Positions 50,976 to 60,911 of a stretch of 64,000 bases of DNA are shown in pieces (position 1 is the stretch's first letter; the number at the start of each line of letters is the position of its first letter). The DNA lies in the NCBI GenBank assembly GCA_022823225.1, contig JAJDXM010000055.1:62001-126000 (forward strand), given 5' to 3'. The position numbers were made by a program, and so were the translations under genes. Source of the stretch: Gemmatimonadota bacterium. GTDB lineage: Bacteria; Gemmatimonadota; Gemmatimonadetes; Longimicrobiales; Gaopeijiaceae. The notes beneath the pieces were generated by a model. It was given only the letters and a program-made list of their open reading frames with translations, was not told the origin of the DNA and did no database searches.

Positions 50976-51204
50976 TTGCACGTCTGCCGCCTCACACGAG
51001 GAGCTCACGCCGCCCTCGACGGCGAGGGCGCGCGCCTTCACGGTACACGGTGGAACTTCAGCGGAACCGCGGTGGTGTACGCTGCCCGAAGAATCCAACG
51101 TGCTCGTGAATCCGGCCCACCCGGAAGCATCGCAGGTCAGGGTTTCCACGTCGCGCAACTTCTCTTACGATCTACGGCTGATTGGCCGCACACGGTCTCC
51201 GTAG
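50976..51204 (+). pseudogene. Decayed RES toxin, internal deletion
   Basis: The first 30 codons read HVCRLTRGAHAALDGEGARL and GTRWNFSGTAVVYAA, the N-terminus of RES toxins. Directly after, in another frame, LPEESNVLVNPAHPEASQVR and NFSYDLRL match the RES C-terminus. About 80 central codons with catalytic residues are lost and the frame is broken, so no active toxin can be made. It follows the antitoxin remnant by 27 bp, as in an intact module. Confidence 0.7.
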
Positions 51205-51227
51205 GCACCTTCCACCCGCCCTCACCC

Positions 51228-51674
51228 ATGACACGCACAACGGTCAGCACAACCATCCTGGCACCAGTCGACGCCGTCTTCGACCTCATCGCCGACCCCG
51301 TCAACTACACCAGGGCCGTGCCGCAGATCACGAAGGTGGAGTTCCTCACCGAGCAGCGGAGTGGCGTCGGCACCCGCTTTCGCGAGACCCGCGAAATGGG
51401 GAGCCGGGAAGCCGCGACCGAACTCGAGGTCACCGAGTACGTGAAGAACGAGCGCGTCCGTATGGTTTCGGACGCCGGCGGAACCATCTGGGACTCCGTC
51501 TTCACGGTGACGCCGACGGGGGACGGGGGCGCGACGGAGCTGCAATTGGTAATGGAGGCGCGGCCCTACCGCCTGCTGGCGCGGGTTGTCGTCCCACTCA
51601 CGAAGAGGATCGTGGCCAAGGCCGTCACAGGGGACATGGAGGCGGTCAAGGCGTACCTGGAGAACGCGCGATAG
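51228..51674 (+). CDS. SRPBCC/polyketide cyclase-like protein
   Basis: The 148-residue protein shows the START/SRPBCC helix-grip pattern: TTILAPVDAVFDLIADPVNY at the start, central strands GVGTRFRETREMG and ELEVTEYVKNERVRMVSD, and the long C-terminal helix with VAKAVTGDMEAVKAYLE. The fold forms a pocket for lipids or small hydrophobic molecules. No signal peptide. The function is unknown. It lies just after the decayed toxin, with its start at 51228 in GC-rich sequence and no strong ribosome binding site. Confidence 0.8.
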   Translation: MTRTTVSTTILAPVDAVFDLIADPVNYTRAVPQITKVEFLTEQRSGVGTRFRETREMGSREAATELEVTEYVKNERVRMVSDAGGTIWDSVFTVTPTGDGGATELQLVMEARPYRLLARVVVPLTKRIVAKAVTGDMEAVKAYLENAR

Positions 51675-51759
51675 CGAGCAGCAGAGGCGATCCGGTCCAG
51701 TCCACTGGACTATAAAGCACTCGCAACGACGACAGACGTTGCGCCGCGCAGACCTCGGA

Positions 51760-52110
51760 TCCTCCGAGTTGTCAAGCGTGACGGCCCACACGGGGCGACT
51801 CCGAGGCGAGGTGCGAACAGTCGGCGAGCGGTTTCCGCGCGGGGTCCGGACCTACCGTTGGCAGGGACCCTGGGTGCTGCACGTCGCCAGCATGTACACA
51901 CCGGACAGGGCCGGCTATCCGCTCCATACTGTCAACGTTGAGACAGGAGAAATCGGCCTTTCCTTCGGGTCGCCAACAGGTGAACTGGAATTGGGTGGCA
52001 CCCCGGTGCCTGCGATCGCCATCACGGCGGACCGACGCATCTGGATGGCCAGGGGCCCTCTTGACAGATACGAAATCAGCCTGTGGGACGGGAATCGGGG
52101 CTCTCGAGGC
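51760..52110 (+). pseudogene. Internal fragment of a 6-bladed propeller gene
   Basis: An open frame here reads YTPDRAGYPLHTVNVETGEI, SFGSPTGELELG and AIAITADRRIWMARGPLDRY. These are blades typical of the 6-bladed propeller proteins in the window, but there is no signal peptide, start or C-terminus. The fragment ends before the palindrome and terminator at 52114-52201. It fills most of the gap 51675-52264. Confidence 0.5.
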
Positions 52111-52113
52111 GGG

Positions 52114-52129
52114 CGGGCGCTAGCGCCCG
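52114..52129. repeat. 16-bp perfect palindrome
   Basis: CGGGCGCTAGCGCCCG is fully self-complementary. It stands 35 bp before the terminator hairpin, in the convergent gap. It may be part of the termination region or a leftover junction. Confidence 0.5.
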
Positions 52130-52163
52130 TCGACCGGCACCCCTCAGGGTTGGACCATGGCAA

Positions 52164-52201
52164 GAGACCCCGGCGGGTCTTCTCGAACCCGCCGGGGTCT
52201 C
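52164..52201. terminator. Strong bidirectional stem-loop terminator
   Basis: GAGACCCCGGCGGGT at 52164-52178 pairs without mismatch with 52187-52201 around an 8-nt loop. It lies 63 bp after the 3' end of the TonB receptor gene (minus strand) and after the plus-strand fragment, between convergent units. Confidence 0.75.
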
Positions 52202-52264
52202 CATTGCCAGCCGATTCTGGAATTGGCCAGCCTATCGAACTAAGTCGACCGGACTAGACTAATC

Positions 52265-55045
52265 CTACCGAGTCGCCCACAGCCAGTCATAGCTCAACCG
52301 CAGGTAGTAATACCCGCCGTTGAAGCCGTAGGGGGCACTCTCCGGGTAGAGCGCGCCGACGCCGCCCGAGTTGGGGTTTTTGTCCGGATAGGTGTTGAAC
52401 AGGTTGTTGGCGCCCAGCGCGATCATCGCGTTGTCCGTCAGAGGCATCGAGACCTCGGCGTCGACGAGGACGCGCGCACCGTACCGCAGGTCGGGGTCGC
52501 TGAGCTCGGAATCGTAGAATCCGTCGTAGTAGGTCCCCCGGACCAGGGCGTCCAGCCGTCCCAGCTGCTGCGACAGGCTGAGCACGCCGCGGTAGCGCGG
52601 CAGCGCCCGCTCGAGCTGGTCCACGCGCGCGTCGTTCACAACTTCGGGATTGCGCTCGGTGACCTCGGTGCCGGTGTAGTTGAAGAGCAGGCTCACGTTG
52701 GTCGCCTCGCCGGGCGAGTAGTTCGCCACCAGGTCGATCCCCTGGGTCAGGGTCGCGAAATCATTGGTGAAGAAGCGGAACTCCGCGAGGTTCGCGGCGC
52801 TCGTCACGCCCTCCGATACCAGTTGCGTCACCTCGTGGGGCTCCAGCTTGAAGGTCCTGGTCTGCGCGAACCGGTCCGAGATCGAGATGCGGAAGTAGTC
52901 CGCCGTGAGCCGGAATGCGCCCGCTTCGTACATGACCCCGCCGGTCAGGCTGACCGAACTCTCGGGCTCCAGCTGCCTGCCCCCGCGGGTCTGCGCCACC
53001 GCCGAGGTGGAGGGAATGGTGCCGCGATTGACCAGGTCGCCGAGATCGGTATCGAAGACCGTCGACACGTTGAAGGCATTCTGCTGCCCGGGCGTGGGGG
53101 CGCGGAAGCCGGTGTTGGCGTTGGCCCGCAACGCGATCTGGTCCGTCGCCTGGAATCGGAAGGAGACCTTTCCGGTCGCCTTGCCGCCGAAGTCGGAGAA
53201 GTTCTCGTAGCGGCCCGCGATCCCCAGGGCCCAGGCGTCGTCGGGTCTGCCCAGGTTGAGGTCGGCGTACAGCGCTGTGTTGCTGCGGGTCCAGTCGCCG
53301 GCGGCCAGCGGGCTGAAGCCGGGGAAGCCGTTCGACGAGGAGCTGAAACCCTGCGCCGCATAGGGACCGATCTTCCAGGACTCGTCCTGGCCCTGTCCGA
53401 TCTCGAAGCGCTCCTCGCGCTGCTCGAATCCGGCGGCCACGTTCGCCATTTCGTTGACCTGGTAGGAGAGATCGAGGTTGAGGTTGATCTCCTCCTGGTT
53501 GTAGAGGCCGGGGTCGAAGTCGGTGGGCGTGTCCGGGCCAAGCGCGGCGTTCACCGTATTGTAGATGAAGAAGTCGGCCTGGTTCCTGCCCCAGCTCGTG
53601 CTGGCGTCCCAGTTGACGCCGTTGTCGGTGCGGCCCCTGACGCCGCCGACGATCGAACCGTCGAAGACCTCACCGCCGAACTGCGGTGTGAAGCCCCCGG
53701 GGAACATCTCCTGGTAGGAGAAGCAGTTCGGGTCGTCGAAAACCTGCTGGAGCGCGACCGGATCGGGGACGTTGTTGTTGATCGACACGACCGGGCAGTC
53801 GGCCGAACCGAGGCCCCTCGCCTGCAGCACGTCGCCGATCAGCAGGCTCTCCCCGCCGTCGCCCGAGAAGACGCCGCCGCGGGTGTTCGGGTTCCGGAAG
53901 AAGAAGCCGCCGTCCACCCGCTTCGTGGCGACGTTGCCGAAGGCATAGACCTGCTCGTTGTCGTCGAAGTTGTAGCCGGTGTTCAGCCACACCTTGAGGT
54001 CGTCGGTGACCCTGGGGGACCCCCAGACCTGGGCGGTCGGCGTCCGCACGGCGGTGTTTCCGGCCCTCACGAGCGCGGCCGCGTCGTTCCGCTGGATGGC
54101 GCGGTCGGTCGGCTCCTGGTTGCCGTATTCGACGCTGAGGTTGGCGAATCCGAACTCGCCGAGCGGAATCCCGAAATTGCTCGCCACGGAGACCGATCTC
54201 CCGCGACCGGCCCAGCTGCGCTCGGCGCCGTCGACGAACTCGACACCGTCGTAGTGCTGGCCCTGCTTGACCTGGATCGAACCGCCGGAGCGGTCGTTCT
54301 TCAGCTGGAAGTTGAGCACGCCGGCGATGGCGTCCGAACCGTACTGCGCCGAGGCCCCGTCGCGCAGCACCTCGACCTGCCTGAGCGCGATGCCCGGGAT
54401 GGACCCGATGTCGGGCCCCTGGGCGCCATCGGAGAGCCCCGCGCCCAGCCAGGTGATCACCGCGCCCCGGTGCCGGCGCCTGCCGTTGATGAGCACCAGC
54501 GTGTGGTCCGACGCGAGGCCGCGCAGATTGGCGGGCCGCGTGATCGTCGCCGCGTCGCTGATCGGCTGGATGTTGACGTTGTAGGACGGGACCACGTTCC
54601 TCAGCAGGAAGTCGATGTTGGTCTCCGCCTGGCGGGCGATCTCGCCGACCGGGATCACGTCCACCGGAACCATCGATTCAGTGACGGTTCTGGGCCTGGT
54701 CCGGCTCCCCACCACGACGAGCTCGTCGAGCGCGAAGGCCGCCACGTCGAGCGCAAGCTCCACATTGGTGGTCTGTCCGCTGGAGACCGTGACCTCCCGG
54801 GTGAGCACCCGGTAGCCGATGAGCCGGACTTCGAGCGTGTGGGTCCCCGCGGCGACGCCGGCGATCGTGAAGGTGCCGTTGGGGTTGGTGAAGGTGATGA
54901 AATCGAGTGCGGGGATCGCGACCCGCGCGGTGCCGACTCCGAGCCCGGTGTCCGCGCTGCGGACGACGCCGTCGATCGTGCCCTGGGCGAGCGCCGTCGT
55001 GGGCATCGCCGCAAGGGCCAGAATCAGGAATCCTCTTCTGAACAT
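52265..55045 (-). CDS. TonB-dependent outer-membrane receptor
   Basis: The 926-residue protein has a signal peptide (to TTALAQ). A carboxypeptidase-regulatory-like domain follows (residues about 22-105, GTIDGVVRSADTGLGVGTAR and GTHTLEVRLIGYRVLTREV). The plug domain comes next, with NIDFLLRNVVPSYNVNI, RGLASDHTLVLINGRRRH and RQVEVLRDGASAQYGSDAI. The 22-strand barrel ends in YYYLRLSYDWLWATR. The substrate is imported with ExbBD-TonB energy. The N-terminal CarboxypepD_reg type is common in receptors for polymers or peptides, but the ligand is not deducible. The 349-bp gap 55046-55394 upstream shows no gene or clear motif. Confidence 0.9.
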   Translation of the reverse strand: MFRRGFLILALAAMPTTALAQGTIDGVVRSADTGLGVGTARVAIPALDFITFTNPNGTFTIAGVAAGTHTLEVRLIGYRVLTREVTVSSGQTTNVELALDVAAFALDELVVVGSRTRPRTVTESMVPVDVIPVGEIARQAETNIDFLLRNVVPSYNVNIQPISDAATITRPANLRGLASDHTLVLINGRRRHRGAVITWLGAGLSDGAQGPDIGSIPGIALRQVEVLRDGASAQYGSDAIAGVLNFQLKNDRSGGSIQVKQGQHYDGVEFVDGAERSWAGRGRSVSVASNFGIPLGEFGFANLSVEYGNQEPTDRAIQRNDAAALVRAGNTAVRTPTAQVWGSPRVTDDLKVWLNTGYNFDDNEQVYAFGNVATKRVDGGFFFRNPNTRGGVFSGDGGESLLIGDVLQARGLGSADCPVVSINNNVPDPVALQQVFDDPNCFSYQEMFPGGFTPQFGGEVFDGSIVGGVRGRTDNGVNWDASTSWGRNQADFFIYNTVNAALGPDTPTDFDPGLYNQEEINLNLDLSYQVNEMANVAAGFEQREERFEIGQGQDESWKIGPYAAQGFSSSSNGFPGFSPLAAGDWTRSNTALYADLNLGRPDDAWALGIAGRYENFSDFGGKATGKVSFRFQATDQIALRANANTGFRAPTPGQQNAFNVSTVFDTDLGDLVNRGTIPSTSAVAQTRGGRQLEPESSVSLTGGVMYEAGAFRLTADYFRISISDRFAQTRTFKLEPHEVTQLVSEGVTSAANLAEFRFFTNDFATLTQGIDLVANYSPGEATNVSLLFNYTGTEVTERNPEVVNDARVDQLERALPRYRGVLSLSQQLGRLDALVRGTYYDGFYDSELSDPDLRYGARVLVDAEVSMPLTDNAMIALGANNLFNTYPDKNPNSGGVGALYPESAPYGFNGGYYYLRLSYDWLWATR

Positions 55046-55394
55046 GTGTTGCTCCTTGGGTAATCCAGTGTGAAATCACGCCTGCGGGATCCGCAGGTCA
55101 GTCATGGGTACGAAAAGCCATACGCCAAAGTGCCCGGGTGGTTGCGCCGGGCAGGTGAGTCCACAGGTCGTGGAAGGGCGGGAGACAAGTCGTGCCTGTG
55201 ACTGGTGATGGCGGGTAATCAACCCGTTCGAGCGTGTTCGACCGAACGGGCGGGGCGCAGCCACCGATGGGGTGAGTGCGCCGCAGACGTTTAATATAGC
55301 CAACTAATGCCCGCGTCGATACCGCTCTGCACCGGGTTGTCCCGGCGCGACCGTGGTCGAGGTCGCGCGGTGGGTCTACCGGGTCTTCAGCAGC

Positions 55395-55751
55395 CTATAG
55401 CGACCCCTTCGGCGCCACCCACTCCACAGCCTGACCGCTCACCGCCGAGATCCGGTCAAAGTCGGCATCGTAGTGAAGCAGGACCATCCCCGCCTGCTCC
55501 GCGGCCGCCGCGATGATCAGGTCCGGAATCGGCACCCGGTGCTGCCCCCGCTGGGCCAGGAGACCCTGCACCTCGATCGCCCGCTGGAACGTCGCCTCCG
55601 ACAGTGGGACGTGCGCGTAGGCCAGGGCACGGCGGCGACGCGTCCTTCGATGCTCATCGGCGCTACGGGTCGAATACAGGACCTCCAGGTCGATGATCGC
55701 GCAGGTGGCGGCCTCGCCCGCTTCCAGGATCGGTACCAGCCTGGCCTGCAC
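55395..55751 (-). CDS. VapC-like PIN-domain toxin lacking the first catalytic segment
   Basis: From the GTG at 55751 the 118 residues match a PIN domain from helix 1 on: CAIIDLEVLYSTRSADEHRR with the catalytic Glu, VPIPDLIIAAAAEQAG with the second Asp, and HYDADFDRI with the third. The N-terminal strand with the first catalytic Asp (usual LLDTSA) is missing. The same frame runs up to the VapB stop without any start codon or this motif. The toxin is therefore probably inactive, a remnant of a VapBC module, unless a sequence error hides the start. Confidence 0.65.
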   Translation of the reverse strand: MQARLVPILEAGEAATCAIIDLEVLYSTRSADEHRRTRRRRALAYAHVPLSEATFQRAIEVQGLLAQRGQHRVPIPDLIIAAAAEQAGMVLLHYDADFDRISAVSGQAVEWVAPKGSL

Positions 55752-55814
55752 GCGCGCATCCCGACATGCGGGCCAGCGCCGATCATGCAGGGCATGGTCG
55801 CCGGGGCCGGCTCG

Positions 55815-56024
55815 TCAGTCGCGCCAGGTCGTCGCCATCACCTTCTCGTCGGCGAGGTCCAGCCCCTTCATCCCGATCAGGGCCTGGATCTCCTGGCGCC
55901 GCGCATCATGCCGCTCCACCTCGCGCAGCGCTTGGTCGATCGTGTCCTTGATCGACGATGTTCCCAGAAGAACCCGCACCCGCGCGACAAGGTCATCGTC
56001 GATTTCGACGGTTGTCTTTCTCAG
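55815..56024 (-). CDS. VapB-like ribbon-helix-helix antitoxin
   Basis: The 69-residue frame starts with LRKTTVEIDDDLVARVRVLL, the beta-strand of RHH antitoxins, followed by IKDTIDQALREVERHDARRQ. The first codon is CTG at 56024, in the position of the usual ATG, and no other in-frame start fits. The C-terminus (ALIGMKGLDLADEKVM) is the toxin-binding part. It precedes the PIN gene by 63 bp. The gap 56025-56187 to ahcY contains nothing else I recognise. Confidence 0.65.
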   Translation of the reverse strand: MRKTTVEIDDDLVARVRVLLGTSSIKDTIDQALREVERHDARRQEIQALIGMKGLDLADEKVMATTWRD

Positions 56025-56187
56025 TCGTGGAGATTGTGGCCGTGGAGCTGGAAGCGAAAGTAGCGAGGAGCGGGCCCCCGCGCCCGCAGCCGGGGGGGTT
56101 CCCGGCGCCGAGCCCGGTCGAGGGACTGGATTCGCGCACCTCCCCCGATAGATTACTGTAGTCACACAACCCGAGGTGCGCACAATC

Positions 56188-57668
<1,481 letters not shown>

Positions 57669-57669
<1 letters not shown>

Positions 57670-58103
57670 TGTCTGTGGCCAGGCCACGACTCCGCCGGGC
57701 GCCGCGGCTGCTCGCCGCGATGATCGCCCTGGCTGCGCTCTCGTGCGCCCAGCCCCGTGATCCGCTGTTGGGCGCATGGGTGTCCGTGGGATCCGACGGC
57801 ACGCCGACGACCTATGTCTTCCACGAGGAAGGCCGCGCCGAGTGGATTCTGCAGCTGAGCGAAGCTACGGACACCTTCGAGGTTGCCTACCGGGTCGACT
57901 ACGACACCTCGCCGATCAGGCTCGACATGGGCCCCTGGAGCAGCGGACCGCTCGCCGGACAGACGCTGTTCGGGATCGTGGAGCTGCAGGGGCCGGACCG
58001 TTTCCGGGTCGATTTCGAACCGGCCGATCCGGACGGCGACGGCTCGGAGCGGCCGGTCACCTTTTCGGAGCAGGCGGTGACCTTCGTCAGGAGGGTCAAC
58101 TGA
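57669..58103 (+). CDS. Small lipoprotein of unknown function
   Basis: The GTG at 57669 overlaps the ahcY stop, so translation is coupled. A GTG at 57675 is an alternative. The 144-residue product has an Arg-rich N-terminus and lipobox LALSC. The short beta-rich domain starts DPLLGAWVSVGSDGTPTTYV and includes WILQLSEATDTFEVAYRVDY and FVRRVN. The layout (a 'LxGxW' opening and strand pairs) resembles lipocalin-like quantity sensors. No family is certain. Confidence 0.7.
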
Positions 58104-58268
58104 GGCCGTATTGACGCGGGGCCAGGTGCGGCGTGATTGCCGCCCCCGGCCCCGATGTCCGGCGCGTCAGGGCCGTGGCCGGTCGCCCGGAATCCGCGGC
58201 GCGTCAGGCGTCCGGCCCCGCAAGCCGCGGCGCGCGTCACGCATCCGCCACGGCCCGGTCAGCCGCTG

Positions 58269-58724
58269 CTAGTTCCTGCGGCTGACCTCGATCTTCCGGC
58301 TGAGCGCCTCGTCGGCCTTCGGAAGCCGGACGTTGAGCAGGCCGTTGTCGAACTCGGCCGTGATGCCTTCGGCGCTGATGGTCCGCGGCAGGGTGAAGGA
58401 CCGGCGGAAGGAGCCGAAGCTGCGCTCCACAAGGTGGAACTTGCCGCCCGCCTCGCTCTCTGCGCGCGTCTCGCGCTTCTCGCCGGAGATGGTGAGGACG
58501 TTGTTCTCGAGGCTGATCTCGACCTGGTCCTCGGTCATCCCGGGAAGTTCGGCCGTGAGCAGGATCTCGCCGCTGCGCTCTTCCACGCTGACAGGCGGCA
58601 CCCAGTCGGAGCCGTAGGTGAGGTTGCCGAATCCGGCCTCGCCGAAGAGGCGGTTCATGCGGTTCGCAAATGCGTCGAGGTGGTTCCAGTCGACTGGACG
58701 GTAGGTGTGTTTCGTCAGTGACAT
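58269..58724 (-). CDS. hsp20: Small heat-shock protein Hsp20
   Basis: AAAGGA precedes the ATG at 58724. The 151-residue chaperone has a short N-terminal arm, and its alpha-crystallin domain includes VEERSGEILLTAELPGMTED, VLTISGEKRE, RSFGSFRRSFTLP and ITAEFDNGLLNVRLPKA. It ends in the IxV-type tail RKIEVSRRN. It holds unfolding proteins during stress. Upstream stand a sigma-54-like element (58800-58814) and seven phased palindromes (58823-59049), which suggest a dedicated activator. CIRCE and HAIR elements are absent. Confidence 0.95.
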   Translation of the reverse strand: MSLTKHTYRPVDWNHLDAFANRMNRLFGEAGFGNLTYGSDWVPPVSVEERSGEILLTAELPGMTEDQVEISLENNVLTISGEKRETRAESEAGGKFHLVERSFGSFRRSFTLPRTISAEGITAEFDNGLLNVRLPKADEALSRKIEVSRRN

Positions 58725-58799
58725 GTGTCGAAGTCCTTTGTGCGAATGGGTTTCGATAGGCTCGGTGCCCGGGAGCCCGGGCGACCGCGAAATCCATTG

Positions 58800-58814
58800 G
58801 CAGGCTTCGTGCCA
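58800..58814 (-). promoter_or_regulatory. Sigma-54 type promoter of hsp20
   Basis: On the minus strand TGGCACGAAGCCTGC matches TGGCACG-N4-TTGC with one mismatch and keeps GG-N10-GC exactly. Transcription would start near 58789, giving a leader of about 65 nt to the ATG. Confidence 0.55.
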
Positions 58815-58822
58815 GAAAAAAC

Positions 58823-59049
58823 CTGCCAAAATGGCAGGGAACGGGGGCGGCGGGGGCGCTGAATCTGCCAAGATGGCAGGCTGGACTGCCAAAATGGCAG
58901 TCCCCTTCCATCCGCGCCCCTGACGAACCTGCCAAAATGGCAGACCCGTACCGTAGCGCCGCGGCAAGACCTGCCAAAATGGCAGGGCGGAACTGCCAAA
59001 ATGGCAGACCCGTACCGTAGCGCCGCGGCAAAACCTGCCAAAATGGCAG
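58823..59049. repeat. Seven helically phased copies of a 15-bp palindrome
   Basis: CTGCCAAAATGGCAG (6-bp arms, AAA centre) starts at 58823, 58886, 58929, 58971, 58993 and 59035. One variant, with AGA centre, starts at 58865. The steps are 42, 21, 43, 42, 22 and 42 bp, so all copies face one side of the helix. The first lies 8 bp upstream of the sigma-54-like element of hsp20. This is the layout of enhancer sites for an activator. The array also lies upstream of the SLC13 gene in the other direction. Confidence 0.9.
58929..59049. repeat. 64-bp tandem duplication inside the palindrome array
   Basis: 58927-58985 and 58991-59049 are nearly identical, including a 26-bp unique part (CCCGTACCGTAGCGCCGCGG and flanks) between two palindromes. 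The period is 64 bp, about six helical turns, so the phase of the sites was kept when the unit was duplicated. Confidence 0.85.
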
Positions 59050-59106
59050 CCCCGGCGCGGCCCCACCGGACTGGCGCAGGGACCGGCCGGACACCAACAT
59101 CTCCCC

Positions 59107-60885
59107 ATGACCTTCGAGATCGTATTCGTCCTCGCGCTGACCCTGGCGGCCCTGGTCCTCTTCGCCCTCGACCGGCTGCGGATCGACCAGGTCGCCATGG
59201 CGATTCCGGTCGTGCTCCTTCTGAGCGGCATCCTCACGCCGGCCGAAGCGGTTTCGGGCCTGTCGAGCCGTGCGACCGTGACTGTCGGCTCAATGCTGGT
59301 GCTCGGGCTGGGGCTCCGCAAGACCGGACTCGTGGCCGCCATCGGGGCGTGGGCGCGAACCGCTCCCCTCGGCGGCAAGTACACGCGCCTGTTCGCGCTC
59401 TGCCTCGTCTGCGCGTTCCTCTCCCCGTTTCTCATGACCACTGCCGTCGTGATGGTATTCATTCCCGTCTTCATCGCGCTCGCGGATCAGGCCGGGGAGC
59501 CGCCCTCCAGGTATCTCATGCCGCTCTCCTTCGTCTCGATCCTCGGAGGCACCGTCACCCTCATGGGAACCTCCACCAACCTGGTCGTGCACGGCGAAGC
59601 GATGAGCCGGGGGTTCGACGAGCTCCGCATGTTCTCGATCACCCCGCTGGGCCTGATCTGTCTCGCCGTGGGCCTGCTTTATCTCTTCACCGCCGGCCGG
59701 GTGCTCCTGCCGCGCCGCATCCGGCCGCCGGACCTGTCGGCCAAGTACGATGTCCGCCGGTTTGTCACGGAGCTGCACGTCCCGGTGGATTCGCCAGCGA
59801 ACGGCCGCACGCTGGCCGAGCTGGGGTGGGGTGCGCGCTACGACGTCACCGTGCTGGACATCGAACGGGATGAAGAGGAGATCACGGCGCCGCACGGGGA
59901 CCGGCACGTCCGCCCGGGCGACATCCTGTACGTGCAGGGGTCCGCCGAGAACCTCGTCGACCTCGCGCGCAGACAGCGGCTCAGGACGCCGGCGGAAGGG
60001 GAAGAGCACGACCTGGACTTGACGAGTGGGCGCGGCCGGCTGGTCGAGGTTCTCGTGGCGCCCGGCTCAAGTCTCGCGGGCCGGACGCTCCGCGACTCGG
60101 ACTTCGGGCAGCGCTTCGACTCGACGGTGCTCGCGGTCCAGCGCACCGGCGTCACGGTGTCGGAAAGGCTCGCGGAGCTCTCGCTGCGCGTCGGCGACCT
60201 GCTGCTGGTACACGGAACGACGAGCGCGCTCCAGCGCCTCGCCGACGATCCCGGGTTCGTCCCAATGGCCGAGGTGAAGACGCCGGCCGGCGGAAGGCCG
60301 CGGGCGGGCGTTGCCGCGGCGATCATGGTGGGCGTGGTGCTCAGCGCCAGCCTCGGCATCCTCGACATCATGACGGCCGCGCTCACCGGCGTCGGGCTGA
60401 TGGTGTTCACGCGCTGCGTGCATGTGGAGGAGATCTACGCGGAGGTGGAGTGGCTGGTCATCTTCGTTCTGGCCGGCCTGATTCCGCTCGGCGTGGCGCT
60501 CGAGACCACCGGGGCGGCGGAGCTGCTCGCGGGCTGGGTGGTGACCCTGACGGCGCCGCTGGGCGAGGCCGGACTCATCGCCGCGTTCTACCTGGTCACC
60601 GCCATCATGACCGCCATCGTGTCCAACGCGGCGACGGCCGTGATGCTGACCCCCGTCGCGATCCTGGCCGCCACGCAGGCCGGCGTGAACCCGTACGCGC
60701 TGCTCATCGCAGTCATGTTCGGAGCGTCGGCCTCGTTCGTCACGCCCTTCGGCTACCAGACCAACGTGATGATCTACGGGCCGGGCGGATACCGCTTCTC
60801 GGACTTCGTGAAGGTGGGCGGCCTGCTCAACCTCATCCTGCTCGTCACGGCCAGCCTCTTCATTCCGCTGTTCTGGCCCAGCTAG
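59107..60885 (+). CDS. SLC13/DASS-type anion permease with two RCK_C domains
   Basis: The 592-residue membrane protein has helices at both ends, with LGGTVTLMGTSTNLVVHGE (the SNT signature of the DASS family) and ATAVMLTPVAILAATQAG and SFVTPFGYQTNVMIYGPGGY in the second half. Between residues about 210 and 390 it carries two RCK_C (TrkA-C) regulatory domains (LHVPVDSPANGRTLAELGW and LVEVLVAPGSSLAGRTLRDS). Members import sulphate or dicarboxylates with Na+. Substrate unknown. It is divergent from hsp20 and shares the palindrome array region. Confidence 0.9.
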   Translation: MTFEIVFVLALTLAALVLFALDRLRIDQVAMAIPVVLLLSGILTPAEAVSGLSSRATVTVGSMLVLGLGLRKTGLVAAIGAWARTAPLGGKYTRLFALCLVCAFLSPFLMTTAVVMVFIPVFIALADQAGEPPSRYLMPLSFVSILGGTVTLMGTSTNLVVHGEAMSRGFDELRMFSITPLGLICLAVGLLYLFTAGRVLLPRRIRPPDLSAKYDVRRFVTELHVPVDSPANGRTLAELGWGARYDVTVLDIERDEEEITAPHGDRHVRPGDILYVQGSAENLVDLARRQRLRTPAEGEEHDLDLTSGRGRLVEVLVAPGSSLAGRTLRDSDFGQRFDSTVLAVQRTGVTVSERLAELSLRVGDLLLVHGTTSALQRLADDPGFVPMAEVKTPAGGRPRAGVAAAIMVGVVLSASLGILDIMTAALTGVGLMVFTRCVHVEEIYAEVEWLVIFVLAGLIPLGVALETTGAAELLAGWVVTLTAPLGEAGLIAAFYLVTAIMTAIVSNAATAVMLTPVAILAATQAGVNPYALLIAVMFGASASFVTPFGYQTNVMIYGPGGYRFSDFVKVGGLLNLILLVTASLFIPLFWPS

Positions 60886-60911
60886 TGTTCAGAGTACCGA
60901 GAGGATCGACC

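Noticed and set aside
56100-56187. SAH riboswitch upstream of ahcY
   Set aside because: I see no conserved SAH-riboswitch core or matching stems in this short leader.
58823-59049. CRISPR-like array
   Set aside because: The 15-bp repeats are palindromic, the intervals are 6-28 bp and partly duplicated, and no cas gene is near. An operator/enhancer array fits better.
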